In this document: one piece after another, positions 8,805-18,332 of the stretch
How the letters are laid out: each line of letters opens with the position of its first letter
Numbering within the stretch: position 1 is the first letter of the stretch
Assembly (NCBI GenBank): GCA_902633595.1
Contig: CACPGV010000004.1
Location: 1 to 48,817 of the forward strand
DNA length: 48,817 nt
Origin: an uncultured Pelagibacteraceae bacterium
Lineage (GTDB): Bacteria > Pseudomonadota > Alphaproteobacteria > Pelagibacterales > Pelagibacteraceae
Direction: 5' to 3'
The notes under the pieces: model-generated
Databases searched by the model: none
What the model was told of the DNA's origin: nothing
Seen by the model: only the letters and a program-made list of their open reading frames with translations
Made by a program: the position numbers and the translations under genes

Positions 8805-9580
8805 ATAATCTTTATTTCAAATTTTCCTAAGTTTTCATAATTTATATTAATCTGATCTTTTTCTTTTATATTGTAAGGCTGAATTAATGATCCACATAGT
8901 AGATAATCTCCTTTTTTAAATGCTATATCTTTATCCTTAAACTCATCAATAAAAACCTTTAATGACATTTTAGGATCTATTCTTTTCACTCCTGTAAAAA
9001 AGGGTTCTGTCATCCTATTATTAATATTAAGCTTAATTTTAACGTTATTTACATTAATATTTATCCAATTTTTAATTTCATTTCCTATAATTATCTTGCC
9101 TCCATTGCCATGGTCAGCAATACCTAAATACATTTGGGTTAATTTATTAAAATTAGATTTAGAATTTTGTTCGTATCTTGATGAAGTTATGTCAATAGCT
9201 GTAAATAATTTTATGTTTTCTAAGTTATTTACAAGATCATCATTAATTTTATAATCCTGATCAAACTTAAAAGCGTACTCACATTCTATATTTGAATAGG
9301 GTATATCCTTGTAATTTATTTCACATTTTGAATGTAGAATAGTATTTTCAAATATTTTTCCTGGTACAGGTCCATCAAAACCCTCTTCAATTTGTACCTC
9401 TTTAGCTACGGCACCAATCTTCCAACCTACTGTTTTTTGTTTAATTTTTTTATAAAATAAATTTAATGCTTCGTACGCTTCCTCTCTTGACGAAGGAATT
9501 TCATTCTTATCAAAATTATTTAAATCAATTTGGGTTTTAGACACCCAAGCATTGGCTAATTCATCACTTAATTTATTCAT
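8801..9580 (-). CDS. 2-keto-4-pentenoate hydratase / fumarylacetoacetase-fold (MhpD-like) protein
   Basis: VGWKIGAV, GPVPGKIFE, ECEYAFKF, YLGIADHGNGG, KKGDYLLCGSLIQP; 4-nt overlap with next SDR. Confidence 0.8.
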   Translation of the reverse strand: MNKLSDELANAWVSKTQIDLNNFDKNEIPSSREEAYEALNLFYKKIKQKTVGWKIGAVAKEVQIEEGFDGPVPGKIFENTILHSKCEINYKDIPYSNIECEYAFKFDQDYKINDDLVNNLENIKLFTAIDITSSRYEQNSKSNFNKLTQMYLGIADHGNGGKIIIGNEIKNWININVNNVKIKLNINNRMTEPFFTGVKRIDPKMSLKVFIDEFKDKDIAFKKGDYLLCGSLIQPYNIKEKDQININYENLGKFEIKII

Positions 9581-9642
9581 ATAAAATATATTTAATAACT
9601 ATATTTAATTTGATTATCATTTAATAATGATATTAATACAGC

Positions 9643-10608
9643 ATGGAATTATCAATCGATAAAGCTAAATTTGCTAAGACTTCACTTGAACAAATATCAG
9701 AAGCTTTAAAAAAAGGGTTAGTTCAAAACTATAAGTCAGTTGAAATATCTATCGAAAATTGTCCTGATCTAACAAAATGGGACTGTCCGGCATCTGGCCT
9801 AAGTGGAAATCAAAAAATTATTGATGTTGGAGGCGAACCTTATATGCACGATAAAAGATTTATAGGTGCTGAATTTGATTTTGAAGAGATTGCAAAAAGA
9901 ATTGGATCTGAAAAATCTTATGCTTTAGGAGCAGGATCTGGTGCTATGTCATGTTTAGATGGACATTGCGGTGAATTAGTTATTAATGAAAATTTAATTA
10001 ATAATGAGTCTAGATCAATAATTGCTCAAGTAGACGAGCAAAATAATTGCAAAGCATCAAAATATTCAGCTCGCAAACATGGTGGTTTAGGAAATATTTA
10101 CTACTCTGATGGAAAAATTGGAAAAGTTATTAAGATTATAATTAAAGGAAGATCTGGTGAACAAGGTTCTCTACCTCAAGCCATGCGTAAAGCTTTGAGT
10201 GATAATCTTACAATTGCAAACAACAATCATGTGGCCGTAGCAGGTATTTTTAGAATTTTAAAAGGTAAAATTAAATCTCATGTTCAACCAGACTACGATA
10301 CTATTAAACATGAATATTACGACCCAAAACAAATGAAATGTGTGAAAGATTTTTTACAGTTCTACGAACCTATTGGGCCTCATTTTCAATGCTACTCAAT
10401 TCTTTGGACTGGTGATCCTACAGGAGGAAAACTGAATTTAAGAGAGTCAGGTGAACACACACATTTTCACTCCTATAAAGGAACCCAAGATGCTGGTCAT
10501 TATCATTTCGATGTAACACCTAATGATATTGAATATGAGTGTTATTTTAATATTGCTCCTGAGGTACACAGAGTAAATAACATATACAAAGAGCTAGCTT
10601 CAAAATAA
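9643..10608 (+). CDS. DUF1907 / PTD012 (C11orf54)-like putative zinc ester hydrolase
   Basis: VEISIENCPDLTKW, IIDVGGEPYM, YALGAGSGAM, GKIKSHVQPD, EHTHFHSYKGTQDAGHYHFDVTPNDIEYECYF: HxH...HxH arrangement matching remembered animal C11orf54. Confidence 0.8.
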   Translation: MELSIDKAKFAKTSLEQISEALKKGLVQNYKSVEISIENCPDLTKWDCPASGLSGNQKIIDVGGEPYMHDKRFIGAEFDFEEIAKRIGSEKSYALGAGSGAMSCLDGHCGELVINENLINNESRSIIAQVDEQNNCKASKYSARKHGGLGNIYYSDGKIGKVIKIIIKGRSGEQGSLPQAMRKALSDNLTIANNNHVAVAGIFRILKGKIKSHVQPDYDTIKHEYYDPKQMKCVKDFLQFYEPIGPHFQCYSILWTGDPTGGKLNLRESGEHTHFHSYKGTQDAGHYHFDVTPNDIEYECYFNIAPEVHRVNNIYKELASK

Positions 10609-10619
10609 AAAAATTTAAT

Positions 10620-11543
10620 TTATATTTTCTTAATCGGGATGGTTGGGTGCCTAGTTGTAGATGTAACAATATTTACACCAAGCTTTGCCTCTCTTAATAT
10701 AATATATAATCCAGCTCCAATTATTAAAAGACTTCCAAAGTAGACATTAAGACCTGGAATGTCCTGAAACACAAAGTATCCAATAATTCCTCCAGCAATT
10801 ATTTGAATGTATTGAGCGGAAGCAAATATTGATGACGGTAAATGTCTAGCTGAATTTATAACAAAAATTATAGCTACTCCTCTAAATGTACCACCTATCA
10901 AGTTTACAAATAAATCATTAATTGGCATCGGTTTATAAAAGTAAACAGCAACAATTCCAGCAAATAAAATCATCAATAATTTTCCATAGATAAGAAAAGA
11001 AAACAAACTTTCTTGTTGTCCGTATTTTCTAACTATTAAATAACTAGCAGCTGGCAGGAACGGCATTATGATAGCCAGTATTCCTATTTTACTAAACTCA
11101 TTACTAAAAGGATCAATAGCTATGATAGCTCCAATAAATCCAATTATAGTTGCCAAATATCTTCTCCAACTAACTTTTTCTTTTAAAAAGATAGCGCCCC
11201 CAATTGTTAATAATAAAGGAATAGTAAAAATAATGCTGTAAAGTGTAGTAAGGGGTAAATAATAAGTTGAATAAACGAAACTACTCATAGCCAAAAACAT
11301 TGTTAGGGTTCTAAAAAAATGGACAGTGAAACTTGCCTTTTTTAATTTATGCCAAGCATGTTTATATTGAGTATAAATTACTACAGTTATTAATGCTGCA
11401 AATGAAGAAAATAAAACAATTTGAGTGGAGTGATATCTATTAATTAAATCTTTTGAGATTGTGTCCTGACATACAAATAGAAAGTAGCCTAACAAAGCTA
11501 ACACAAAATTTGTGTAGTTGACCCGCTTAGTTACGGATTGCAT
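10620..11543 (-). CDS. EamA/DMT superfamily permease
   Basis: About 10 predicted TM segments; LYSIIFTIPLLLTIGGAIFLKEKVSWRRYLATIIGFIGAIIAI typical EamA. Confidence 0.9.
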   Translation of the reverse strand: MQSVTKRVNYTNFVLALLGYFLFVCQDTISKDLINRYHSTQIVLFSSFAALITVVIYTQYKHAWHKLKKASFTVHFFRTLTMFLAMSSFVYSTYYLPLTTLYSIIFTIPLLLTIGGAIFLKEKVSWRRYLATIIGFIGAIIAIDPFSNEFSKIGILAIIMPFLPAASYLIVRKYGQQESLFSFLIYGKLLMILFAGIVAVYFYKPMPINDLFVNLIGGTFRGVAIIFVINSARHLPSSIFASAQYIQIIAGGIIGYFVFQDIPGLNVYFGSLLIIGAGLYIILREAKLGVNIVTSTTRHPTIPIKKI

Positions 11544-11551
11544 TTAATAAA

Positions 11552-12532
11552 TTATATGACGTTTGGTAAATCTCTTTTTGAGTTTTTAAAAGTTGGTAAT
11601 GGATACTTATAAGTCCATTTTCTTGGAATACATTTATTTTTAGCTTCTTCCCACATTGCTATCCATTGTTTGTAATTATTTACTTTAATATTTTTTCTAT
11701 TTTTACTTTTTACTACAAAGCTTGGTAATGGATCCCTACCAGAATGTTGTCCTGTTTTATTAAATCTTAAATCCATACTTATTCTAAAATTTTTTGATTT
11801 ATTTGGAAGAGAGCAATGGATTAAATACCTACTTAATAAAATAATATCACCAACATTGGCCTCTAATGCAATAGTTTTTAAATCATCTATTTTTTCTTTA
11901 CCTTTAATTTCAACTTGACCTTTGCTGCCTGTATCATGATTTACTAAACCTAATTTATGACTTTCTTTAACAGCCAACATACATCCATTTTCTATTCTTG
12001 TTTTTGTAAAAGGTATCCAGCAAGTAACTAATTCTGTGCCCTTTTGACCTTTTTTATTCATTACACCGGCATCTTGGTGCCATGGGGTTCTTCCAACTAA
12101 ACCATCATGTAAATTTTTTTTAGAAATTGCTTTTTCAGGTTGTTTTATTCTAGAATTTTGACAAGGATTAGAAGACATTTCCTGTCCAATTATTTTAGAA
12201 ATTTTTTCTAGAATTTTATTATTTTTAATTAGATTAAAGATAGATTGGCTTGCAAAAAAATCGCTGTCTACATTAACATTTTGTGGAAGTCTTATATTAA
12301 AATATTGATCCAATTCTGGAATATTCAATTTAACTAAATGCGAGTATTTTTTTTTAAAGCTTAGCCCTAATACTCTTTTTTTATCTTTTTTAGGAACGAA
12401 TCTATGAACTAGTCTGTTCATGATGAAAGCCATGTCGTTTAAAATTGGTTCTAAGTCTAATTTATAATCCAGAACATTTCGAATTCTTACAAAACCGTTT
12501 TTCTCGAATTCTTTTTTAATATTTTGAACCAT
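11552..12532 (-). CDS. Phytanoyl-CoA dioxygenase (PhyH) family protein
   Basis: TPWHQDAGVMNKK (HxD), CWIPFTKTRIENGCMLAVKESHKLG, GDIILLSRYLIHCSLPNKSKNFRISMDLRF (distal H, R). Confidence 0.88.
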   Translation of the reverse strand: MVQNIKKEFEKNGFVRIRNVLDYKLDLEPILNDMAFIMNRLVHRFVPKKDKKRVLGLSFKKKYSHLVKLNIPELDQYFNIRLPQNVNVDSDFFASQSIFNLIKNNKILEKISKIIGQEMSSNPCQNSRIKQPEKAISKKNLHDGLVGRTPWHQDAGVMNKKGQKGTELVTCWIPFTKTRIENGCMLAVKESHKLGLVNHDTGSKGQVEIKGKEKIDDLKTIALEANVGDIILLSRYLIHCSLPNKSKNFRISMDLRFNKTGQHSGRDPLPSFVVKSKNRKNIKVNNYKQWIAMWEEAKNKCIPRKWTYKYPLPTFKNSKRDLPNVI

Positions 12533-12572
12533 GGAATCTTAAGATAATTACAAAAATAATATCAAAACCAAA

Positions 12573-13370
12573 TTATACTGCAAGTGCTTTTCTCATCTCC
12601 TCATCATCCATTTTCTTACCAAGATAAGCCTCGATCACAGCATTGTCGTCTTTAACTTTCGATGGAGTTCCCTCAGCTATTTTTTGACCATGATCAAATA
12701 CTGTTACTGTATTACAAGTATCCATCACTACTTTAAGAATGTGCTCAATAATAATTAAAGTAAGACCGTACTTGTCTTTTAATTGCATAATAATCTTCAT
12801 AAGGTTATCTACGTTAACTGGTGACAATCCTGCTGCTGGTTCGTCTAACATCAACAACTTTGGTTTCATAGCGATAGCTCTGGCTAATACTAATAATCTT
12901 CTCTGACCTCCAGAAAGTTCACTTGCGTTTAGCTCAGCATAATCTGCTAAACCAACAAATGATAAAAGTTCCATCATTTCCTCTTTGATGGCTCTCTCTT
13001 GATCCCAAATTTTTTTTCTTCCTACCACCGCATCAATAAAACTATATGGAACTTTGGTATGATAACCAGCCATCACATTATCAATTACTGTCATGTCTTG
13101 ATAAAGTCTTAAAAGTTGAAAAGTTCTAGATAAACCATATCCAGCTATTTTATATGGCGGTGTGAAGGTAATATCATGCCCATCAAACTCAATATAACTT
13201 CCTGGGTCGCTATCATATATTCCTGAGACTAAGTTAAAGAATGTGCTTTTGCCAGAACCATTTGGTCCAATGATGCCTCTTATTTCATTTTTTTTAAGTT
13301 CAAAATCTACTTTATCCATAGCTTTTAAACCTCCAAAAGATTTTGTTAGTTGTTTAGTTTTTAAAATCAT
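12573..13370 (-). CDS. livG: Branched-chain amino acid-type ABC transporter ATP-binding protein
   Basis: Walker A GPNGSGKST, LSGGQRRLLVLARAIA, LLMLDEPAAGLSP; LivG-family N-terminus TKSFGGLKAMDKVDF. Confidence 0.95.
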   Translation of the reverse strand: MILKTKQLTKSFGGLKAMDKVDFELKKNEIRGIIGPNGSGKSTFFNLVSGIYDSDPGSYIEFDGHDITFTPPYKIAGYGLSRTFQLLRLYQDMTVIDNVMAGYHTKVPYSFIDAVVGRKKIWDQERAIKEEMMELLSFVGLADYAELNASELSGGQRRLLVLARAIAMKPKLLMLDEPAAGLSPVNVDNLMKIIMQLKDKYGLTLIIIEHILKVVMDTCNTVTVFDHGQKIAEGTPSKVKDDNAVIEAYLGKKMDDEEMRKALAV

Positions 13371-14359
13371 TAAGTTTTTTCTGTTCCTGTTTTCTTTTTA
13401 AATCTTTTCTCTAAAAAGTATCTGTCAATAAAACCACCAATACCTTTTGGCATAAATAAAATAGTTAAAACTATAGTTAGACCAAATATTAACAATTGGT
13501 ATTTGTATAAAGGACGTGTTAAATCGTAAACAATTGTAATAATGACTGCTCCAATTATTCCTCCCCAGATATGTCCTAACCCACCGAGAACAACCATCGC
13601 TAAAAAAGTTACCATCTCAATAACTGTATAGTTATTTGGATGGATATATCCTGGTGGCATATGGGCATATACAGCTCCCGCAGCACCAGCGAACATAGCG
13701 CTTAAAATAAATGCTAATATTTTATATTTCTTAACATTAATTCCTGCAGCGGCGGCACATATTGGATCCTCTCGTATAGACATAAATGCTCGTCCAATTC
13801 CAGATCTCAAAATACTAAATGAAAAATAAACGGCGATTATCATTATAGTCATTGAAATAAAATAATATCTATCTGGTGAGTCAAAATTAAATCCCATTAA
13901 AGATGGAGTTGGAATATCTGAAATACCAAACGTTGATCTAAAGAAATTTCCATTTTCAATAAATAATCTAATTGCCTCTCCTCCACCTAATGTTGCTAAG
14001 GCTAAATAAGGTCCCTCTAATCTAAAAGATGGTATACCCATGGCTACACCAAAAAATGCAGTAACCACGATTGCTATTGGTAATGTGACCCAAAAACCTA
14101 AGCCCAAATAAAGAAACAACGTTCCAGCAGTATAAGAACCAACTGCAAAAAGTCCGACGTGGCCTACTGTTACTTGTCCGCAATATCCTTTAACAATATT
14201 CAATCCTGCTGCAACTACTATGTTAACAAAAATAAGAGTTGCTAAATGAGATTGATATACATCTGTAAAAATTACAGACGGCACAAGGGCAAGAATACAA
14301 AAAGCTATTATAAACGCGATAAAAGGATAGTTTCTAATTAATATTTTGAATTTTTCCAT
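13370..14359 (-). CDS. livM: Branched-chain amino acid-type ABC transporter permease
   Basis: LNIVKGYCGQVTVGHVGLFAVGSYTAG, FRLEGPYLALATLGGGEAIR, GRAFMSIREDPICAAAAGINV. Confidence 0.95.
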   Translation of the reverse strand: MEKFKILIRNYPFIAFIIAFCILALVPSVIFTDVYQSHLATLIFVNIVVAAGLNIVKGYCGQVTVGHVGLFAVGSYTAGTLFLYLGLGFWVTLPIAIVVTAFFGVAMGIPSFRLEGPYLALATLGGGEAIRLFIENGNFFRSTFGISDIPTPSLMGFNFDSPDRYYFISMTIMIIAVYFSFSILRSGIGRAFMSIREDPICAAAAGINVKKYKILAFILSAMFAGAAGAVYAHMPPGYIHPNNYTVIEMVTFLAMVVLGGLGHIWGGIIGAVIITIVYDLTRPLYKYQLLIFGLTIVLTILFMPKGIGGFIDRYFLEKRFKKKTGTEKT

Positions 14360-15225
14360 TAACCAGCTTCTTTCAAAAAGTAATCTGAATCATGGCTTGA
14401 TGTAAGTAATTTTTTATTAGTTTTCTTAATTTTTGGAAGATAGCTTACATTCTTATATTTCCAAACGACAGGTTTGCTTAGCGCATAACTTCCATAAATG
14501 AAAAATCTTTTTTTACCTTTTTCCTCTCTAAATAATGTTACTCCGTGGTAGGAATTTGGAGTGGATTGAAAGAATATAACGCTACCTCTTGAAGGCGTAA
14601 ATTCTTTAACTTTTGTTAATTCTGAAATACTTGGGAACCTTTTAAAACTTTTTCTTAGTTTCATATCTGTTTTTTTTTTAAATATTGTTAATGATCCACC
14701 ATTCTTTTTAGGGATATCATTTAGGTAAATTAAAAAATTATAAAGTCTTGTCACATCATCTCTATGAGGTCTTAATCTATAGCCTCCTCTGGATACGGAA
14801 AAATCAATATCTAAATTTACATCTGGATTTTTATAGGATTTTCCTAGCATTTTTCCTAATTCTTTCGAATTCATTAATTTTTTATTTGTATATTTTTGAG
14901 CTAAGAATTTCTTTGGTAAGAAAGTATTTGACCAGCCATAAGTTTTAAACGACCTTTTAAAACAATTTTCAACTTTTCTATAAAACGATTTACTATTGAA
15001 TTGATTATATAATTTTCTCGATAATTTAGATTTTTTAAGATAATTTTTAAAATTTTTTGAGCCTTTATTAATTCTATTTCTTCCACCTTGAATAAGATCA
15101 TCAAAAGATTTAGCTTTTTTAATTTCATTAATAAGTGTTTCGCAATCTCTTGCTGATATAGCTTTTTTTCCAATCATTACTGGAAAATTACTTTTAACTT
15201 TTGATAATTTATTAACTTCGATCAT
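14359..15225 (-). CDS. 2-oxoglutarate/Fe(II)-dependent oxygenase (prolyl-4-hydroxylase-like)
   Basis: GYRLRPHRDDVTRLYNFLIYLND (HxD), GGSLTIF, GSVIFFQSTPNSYHGV (distal H), KRFFIYGSY (R); TAATG overlap with livM. Confidence 0.78.
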   Translation of the reverse strand: MIEVNKLSKVKSNFPVMIGKKAISARDCETLINEIKKAKSFDDLIQGGRNRINKGSKNFKNYLKKSKLSRKLYNQFNSKSFYRKVENCFKRSFKTYGWSNTFLPKKFLAQKYTNKKLMNSKELGKMLGKSYKNPDVNLDIDFSVSRGGYRLRPHRDDVTRLYNFLIYLNDIPKKNGGSLTIFKKKTDMKLRKSFKRFPSISELTKVKEFTPSRGSVIFFQSTPNSYHGVTLFREEKGKKRFFIYGSYALSKPVVWKYKNVSYLPKIKKTNKKLLTSSHDSDYFLKEAG

Positions 15226-15247
15226 TTTTTGTAATTACCTAATAAAA

Positions 15248-15277
15248 AATGAGCGGTAATTTTACCTACCGCTCATT
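15248..15277 (-). terminator. Hairpin with U-tract downstream of livK (terminator or attenuator before oxygenase-livM-livG)
   Basis: Perfect 11-bp arms aatgagcggta / taccgctcatt; minus-strand 3' side reads ...CCGCTCATTTTTTATT. Confidence 0.85.
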
Positions 15278-15289
15278 AATTTTTATTTA

Positions 15290-16480
15290 TTATAAACCAG
15301 CACTAGCGTTGAAAGTAACTGTACCTGCAACCGCTGTTTTAAAGTTTTTGCCACCTCTTGTGTACTCAATCATAACAGGAGTTCTGTTACCATCTCTACA
15401 CTCAGGTGTTCCTGATTTACAGAAATTAATTGGACCAGATGCTAAACCTCTAAAGTCAGTTGTAGCAGCAATCGCGTCTCTTAAACTATTTCTATCAGCA
15501 GCTAGATCTCCAGAGAATTTAGTCTTTTTAAGAGCTATCTCTAAAATATCTAACAAGTCCATCATTTGAGAAAAGTCGTGTCCTGGTACAACACCGTATT
15601 TGTCTTTTACCATTTTCACGAATTTTTTAGCTATAGGTCTTTTGTCAGACGCAGCAAATGCAGCAGCATATGTTACACCTTTAGCAGCAGATCCAGCGTT
15701 TGTTGGGATCTCTACTTTCGAACCAATTGAAGCTGTTACTCTGTGTACAGATTTTGGAATTCCAACTTCATATGATTGTACTAGACCACGTACTGTCTCA
15801 TCCATCAGCGCTGAAATTACAAGCACTTCTGGATTAGTAGCTTTAGCTTTTGTTAAGTAACTTCTAAAGTCAGTCTCTTTCTCACCTGACTGAACCATAT
15901 AAGTAGGCTCAACATTATAGTTTTCTCTCATGTAATCAGCTAATGATAATGCAAAATCTTTACCAGCTGCATCAGGACCATAGATATAAGCTATTTTAGT
16001 ACCTTGGTTCTCTGCAGTGTATTTACCTTGTACGATTTTGTAAAATCTAGATGATACAGGCACTCTGAAAATGTATTCACTACCTTTTTTAGTAATGTCT
16101 GCATTTGTAGAGTGAGGTATGATTTGTGGAACTTTAGCTTTAGCAGATACTGGTACCATTGGTAATGTAACTGAACTACAGCTTGATCCGATTATAACGT
16201 GAACTTTATCTTGGTAAGCAAGTTTTGTTGCATTTGCTACACCTTTCTCAGATTTACATTCATCATTATAAAGTGTTAAGTCAACTTTTTGACCGTTAAT
16301 AGTGCCCTCTTTATTCCATAGAGCAACCGTATCAGTAATTAACTCTCCGTGTTTATATCCAACATCTGAAAGCATTCTGAATGAAACACCAATTTTAATT
16401 GTTTCTGCCTGTGCTAATGTCGTGATTACTAAACCTACGGAAAAGATAATTGTCGAAAAAACAAATTTAAGTTTGTTCAT
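15290..16480 (-). CDS. livK: ABC transporter periplasmic substrate-binding protein (Leu/Ile/Val-binding family)
   Basis: Signal peptide (LKFVFSTIIFSVGLVITTLAQA), IKIGVSFRMLSDVGY, NGQKVDLTLYNDECKSEKGVANATKLAYQDKVHVIIGSSCSSVTLP. Confidence 0.92.
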   Translation of the reverse strand: MNKLKFVFSTIIFSVGLVITTLAQAETIKIGVSFRMLSDVGYKHGELITDTVALWNKEGTINGQKVDLTLYNDECKSEKGVANATKLAYQDKVHVIIGSSCSSVTLPMVPVSAKAKVPQIIPHSTNADITKKGSEYIFRVPVSSRFYKIVQGKYTAENQGTKIAYIYGPDAAGKDFALSLADYMRENYNVEPTYMVQSGEKETDFRSYLTKAKATNPEVLVISALMDETVRGLVQSYEVGIPKSVHRVTASIGSKVEIPTNAGSAAKGVTYAAAFAASDKRPIAKKFVKMVKDKYGVVPGHDFSQMMDLLDILEIALKKTKFSGDLAADRNSLRDAIAATTDFRGLASGPINFCKSGTPECRDGNRTPVMIEYTRGGKNFKTAVAGTVTFNASAGL

Positions 16481-16513
16481 ATTTCCCCCATTTGTTATTT
16501 AATTGTTGCTTAG

Positions 16514-16540
16514 GCTATAAAAAAATAGTTATATTGTCAA
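16514..16540 (-). promoter_or_regulatory. Candidate sigma70-type promoter for livK
   Basis: Minus strand TTGACA (16535-16540), 15-nt spacer, TATAGC (16514-16519), in the livK/livF divergent spacer. Confidence 0.4.
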
Positions 16541-16582
16541 AACGTTAAACAATTTAATTAATCAAAATTTTTTGGGGGGAGA

Positions 16583-17302
16583 TTGTTAAAAGTAAATCAA
16601 CTAGTTTCTGGATACGGAACCGTCCAAATTTTGAATGGTGCAAACATGAAAGTTGATAAACAATCTATAGTTGCATTACTTGGTGGAAACGGAACAGGCA
16701 AATCAACAATTTTAAAAGCTGCTTCAGGGTTAATTAGATCATGGAAAGGAACTATTGAATTCAACAACGAACAAATTCAAAATTTACCTCCTCACGAAAT
16801 TGTAGCAAGAGGTTTAGTTCAAGTAACACAAGGTAAAGATGTTTTTCCAGCAATGTCAGTCACAGAAAATTTAAGATTAGGTGGTTTTATCTTAAAAACA
16901 AAACAACAATTAAAAGACAATTTAGAAAAGGTTTTTAATTATTTTCCAAGATTAAATGAAAGAAAAGATCAATTAGCTGCTACTCTTTCTGGAGGAGAAC
17001 TACAAATGTTGTGTATCGGCCGAGGCTTAATGTCAAATCCTAAAATGATAATGTTGGATGAACCTAGTGCCGCCTTAGCGCCTCAAATTGTTTTAGATAT
17101 ATTTAAGAATATAAATAGAATTAGAAAAGATGGATTGACAGTTTTAGTTGTAGAACAGAATGTGAGAATGGCTTTGCTTTTAGCGGATTATGGTTACGTT
17201 ATTAAAGATGGCGTAATTAATGTTGAAGGAGAAAGTAAGAAACTTATGTATGACGAAAGCGTGAAAGAATCTTATTTAGGAGGTACCAAAGCTAATGTTT
17301 GA
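16583..17302 (+). CDS. livF: Branched-chain amino acid-type ABC transporter ATP-binding protein (TTG start)
   Basis: LVSGYGTVQILNGANM, GGNGTGKST, LSGGELQMLCIGRGLM, MLDEPSAALAPQ; ggggggag SD-like run just before TTG. Confidence 0.94.
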   Translation: MLKVNQLVSGYGTVQILNGANMKVDKQSIVALLGGNGTGKSTILKAASGLIRSWKGTIEFNNEQIQNLPPHEIVARGLVQVTQGKDVFPAMSVTENLRLGGFILKTKQQLKDNLEKVFNYFPRLNERKDQLAATLSGGELQMLCIGRGLMSNPKMIMLDEPSAALAPQIVLDIFKNINRIRKDGLTVLVVEQNVRMALLLADYGYVIKDGVINVEGESKKLMYDESVKESYLGGTKANV

Positions 17303-18332
17303 AAAATTTAGGTTAGGAAAAAGAGGAGAAAATATCATATTTACCATTTTTATATTAATGTATGTTGCTTATTGTCTAAATAGTCCTGATATGAGTTTTG
17401 AATCTTTTAAGACAGTGCTAACCATTGGTTTATCTGTAGGGATTATTTATGGATTGGTAGCTCTAGGTATTTCATTAATTTATACAGGCTTAGATGTTGT
17501 TAATTTTTCTCATGGTGAATTTTTCATGATTGGGGCTTTCGCAGGCCTAACCATGTTTAATATTTTGGGCAATCAAGATTGGATTTTCAACTTATTTCCT
17601 GAAGCTTATGGTTGGATTATTTATGTAATTTGTCTTTTTACAGCATTTGTATCAATGGGATTATTCGGTGTTTTTATTGAAAGAATTTTTTTAAGACCAC
17701 TTACAAAAAAAGGTGGTGGTTACACAGTTGCAGGAATGGGAATAATCATTTGTGGTTTTGGTCTTTCGGTTGTTTTAATTAATGTTGCCTATTTAATTTG
17801 GAACCCAGTAGCTAAACCTTTTCCGGCTGAGCTTGGTCTACCAATGGAAATTGGGGGATTATTTTTACCTATCACTTATGTGTGGATGATTTTCGTAGGT
17901 TTATTTGTTGCTGGAGGTCTTTGGTTCTTTTTAAATAAAACAAAAATGGGATTAGGAATACGGGCTGTAGCATTCTCAAAAGATGTATCAAATTTAGTTG
18001 GAATTAATGTTCCTTTATATATCTCAATAATTTTTGGTATCGCTTGTGCAATAGCTGGTATAGGCGGAACTTTGGTTGGACCGACATACCAAGTTGTTGT
18101 TTTTATGGGTTACATAATTTTAATGAAAGCTTTTGCAGCTGCTGTAGTTGGTGGCTTTGGTAATTTACCTGGGGCAATTGTTGGAGGCTTCACTGTTGGA
18201 ATTTTTGAAACTGCGTCTTCTTTTTATGTTTCTGGAAGTCACAAAGACTTATATGCATTCTTATTAATGATTATAGTTCTTATGATCAAACCAACTGGTT
18301 TCTTTGGTGTACAAGTAAAAATGAAAGCTTAA
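17295..18332 (+). CDS. livH: Branched-chain amino acid-type ABC transporter permease
   Basis: GIIYGLVALGISLIYTGLDVVNFSHGEFFMIGAFAGL, GLGIRAVAFSKDVSNLVGINV, AFAAAVVGGFGNLPGAIVGG. Confidence 0.94.
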   Translation: MFEKFRLGKRGENIIFTIFILMYVAYCLNSPDMSFESFKTVLTIGLSVGIIYGLVALGISLIYTGLDVVNFSHGEFFMIGAFAGLTMFNILGNQDWIFNLFPEAYGWIIYVICLFTAFVSMGLFGVFIERIFLRPLTKKGGGYTVAGMGIIICGFGLSVVLINVAYLIWNPVAKPFPAELGLPMEIGGLFLPITYVWMIFVGLFVAGGLWFFLNKTKMGLGIRAVAFSKDVSNLVGINVPLYISIIFGIACAIAGIGGTLVGPTYQVVVFMGYIILMKAFAAAVVGGFGNLPGAIVGGFTVGIFETASSFYVSGSHKDLYAFLLMIIVLMIKPTGFFGVQVKMKA

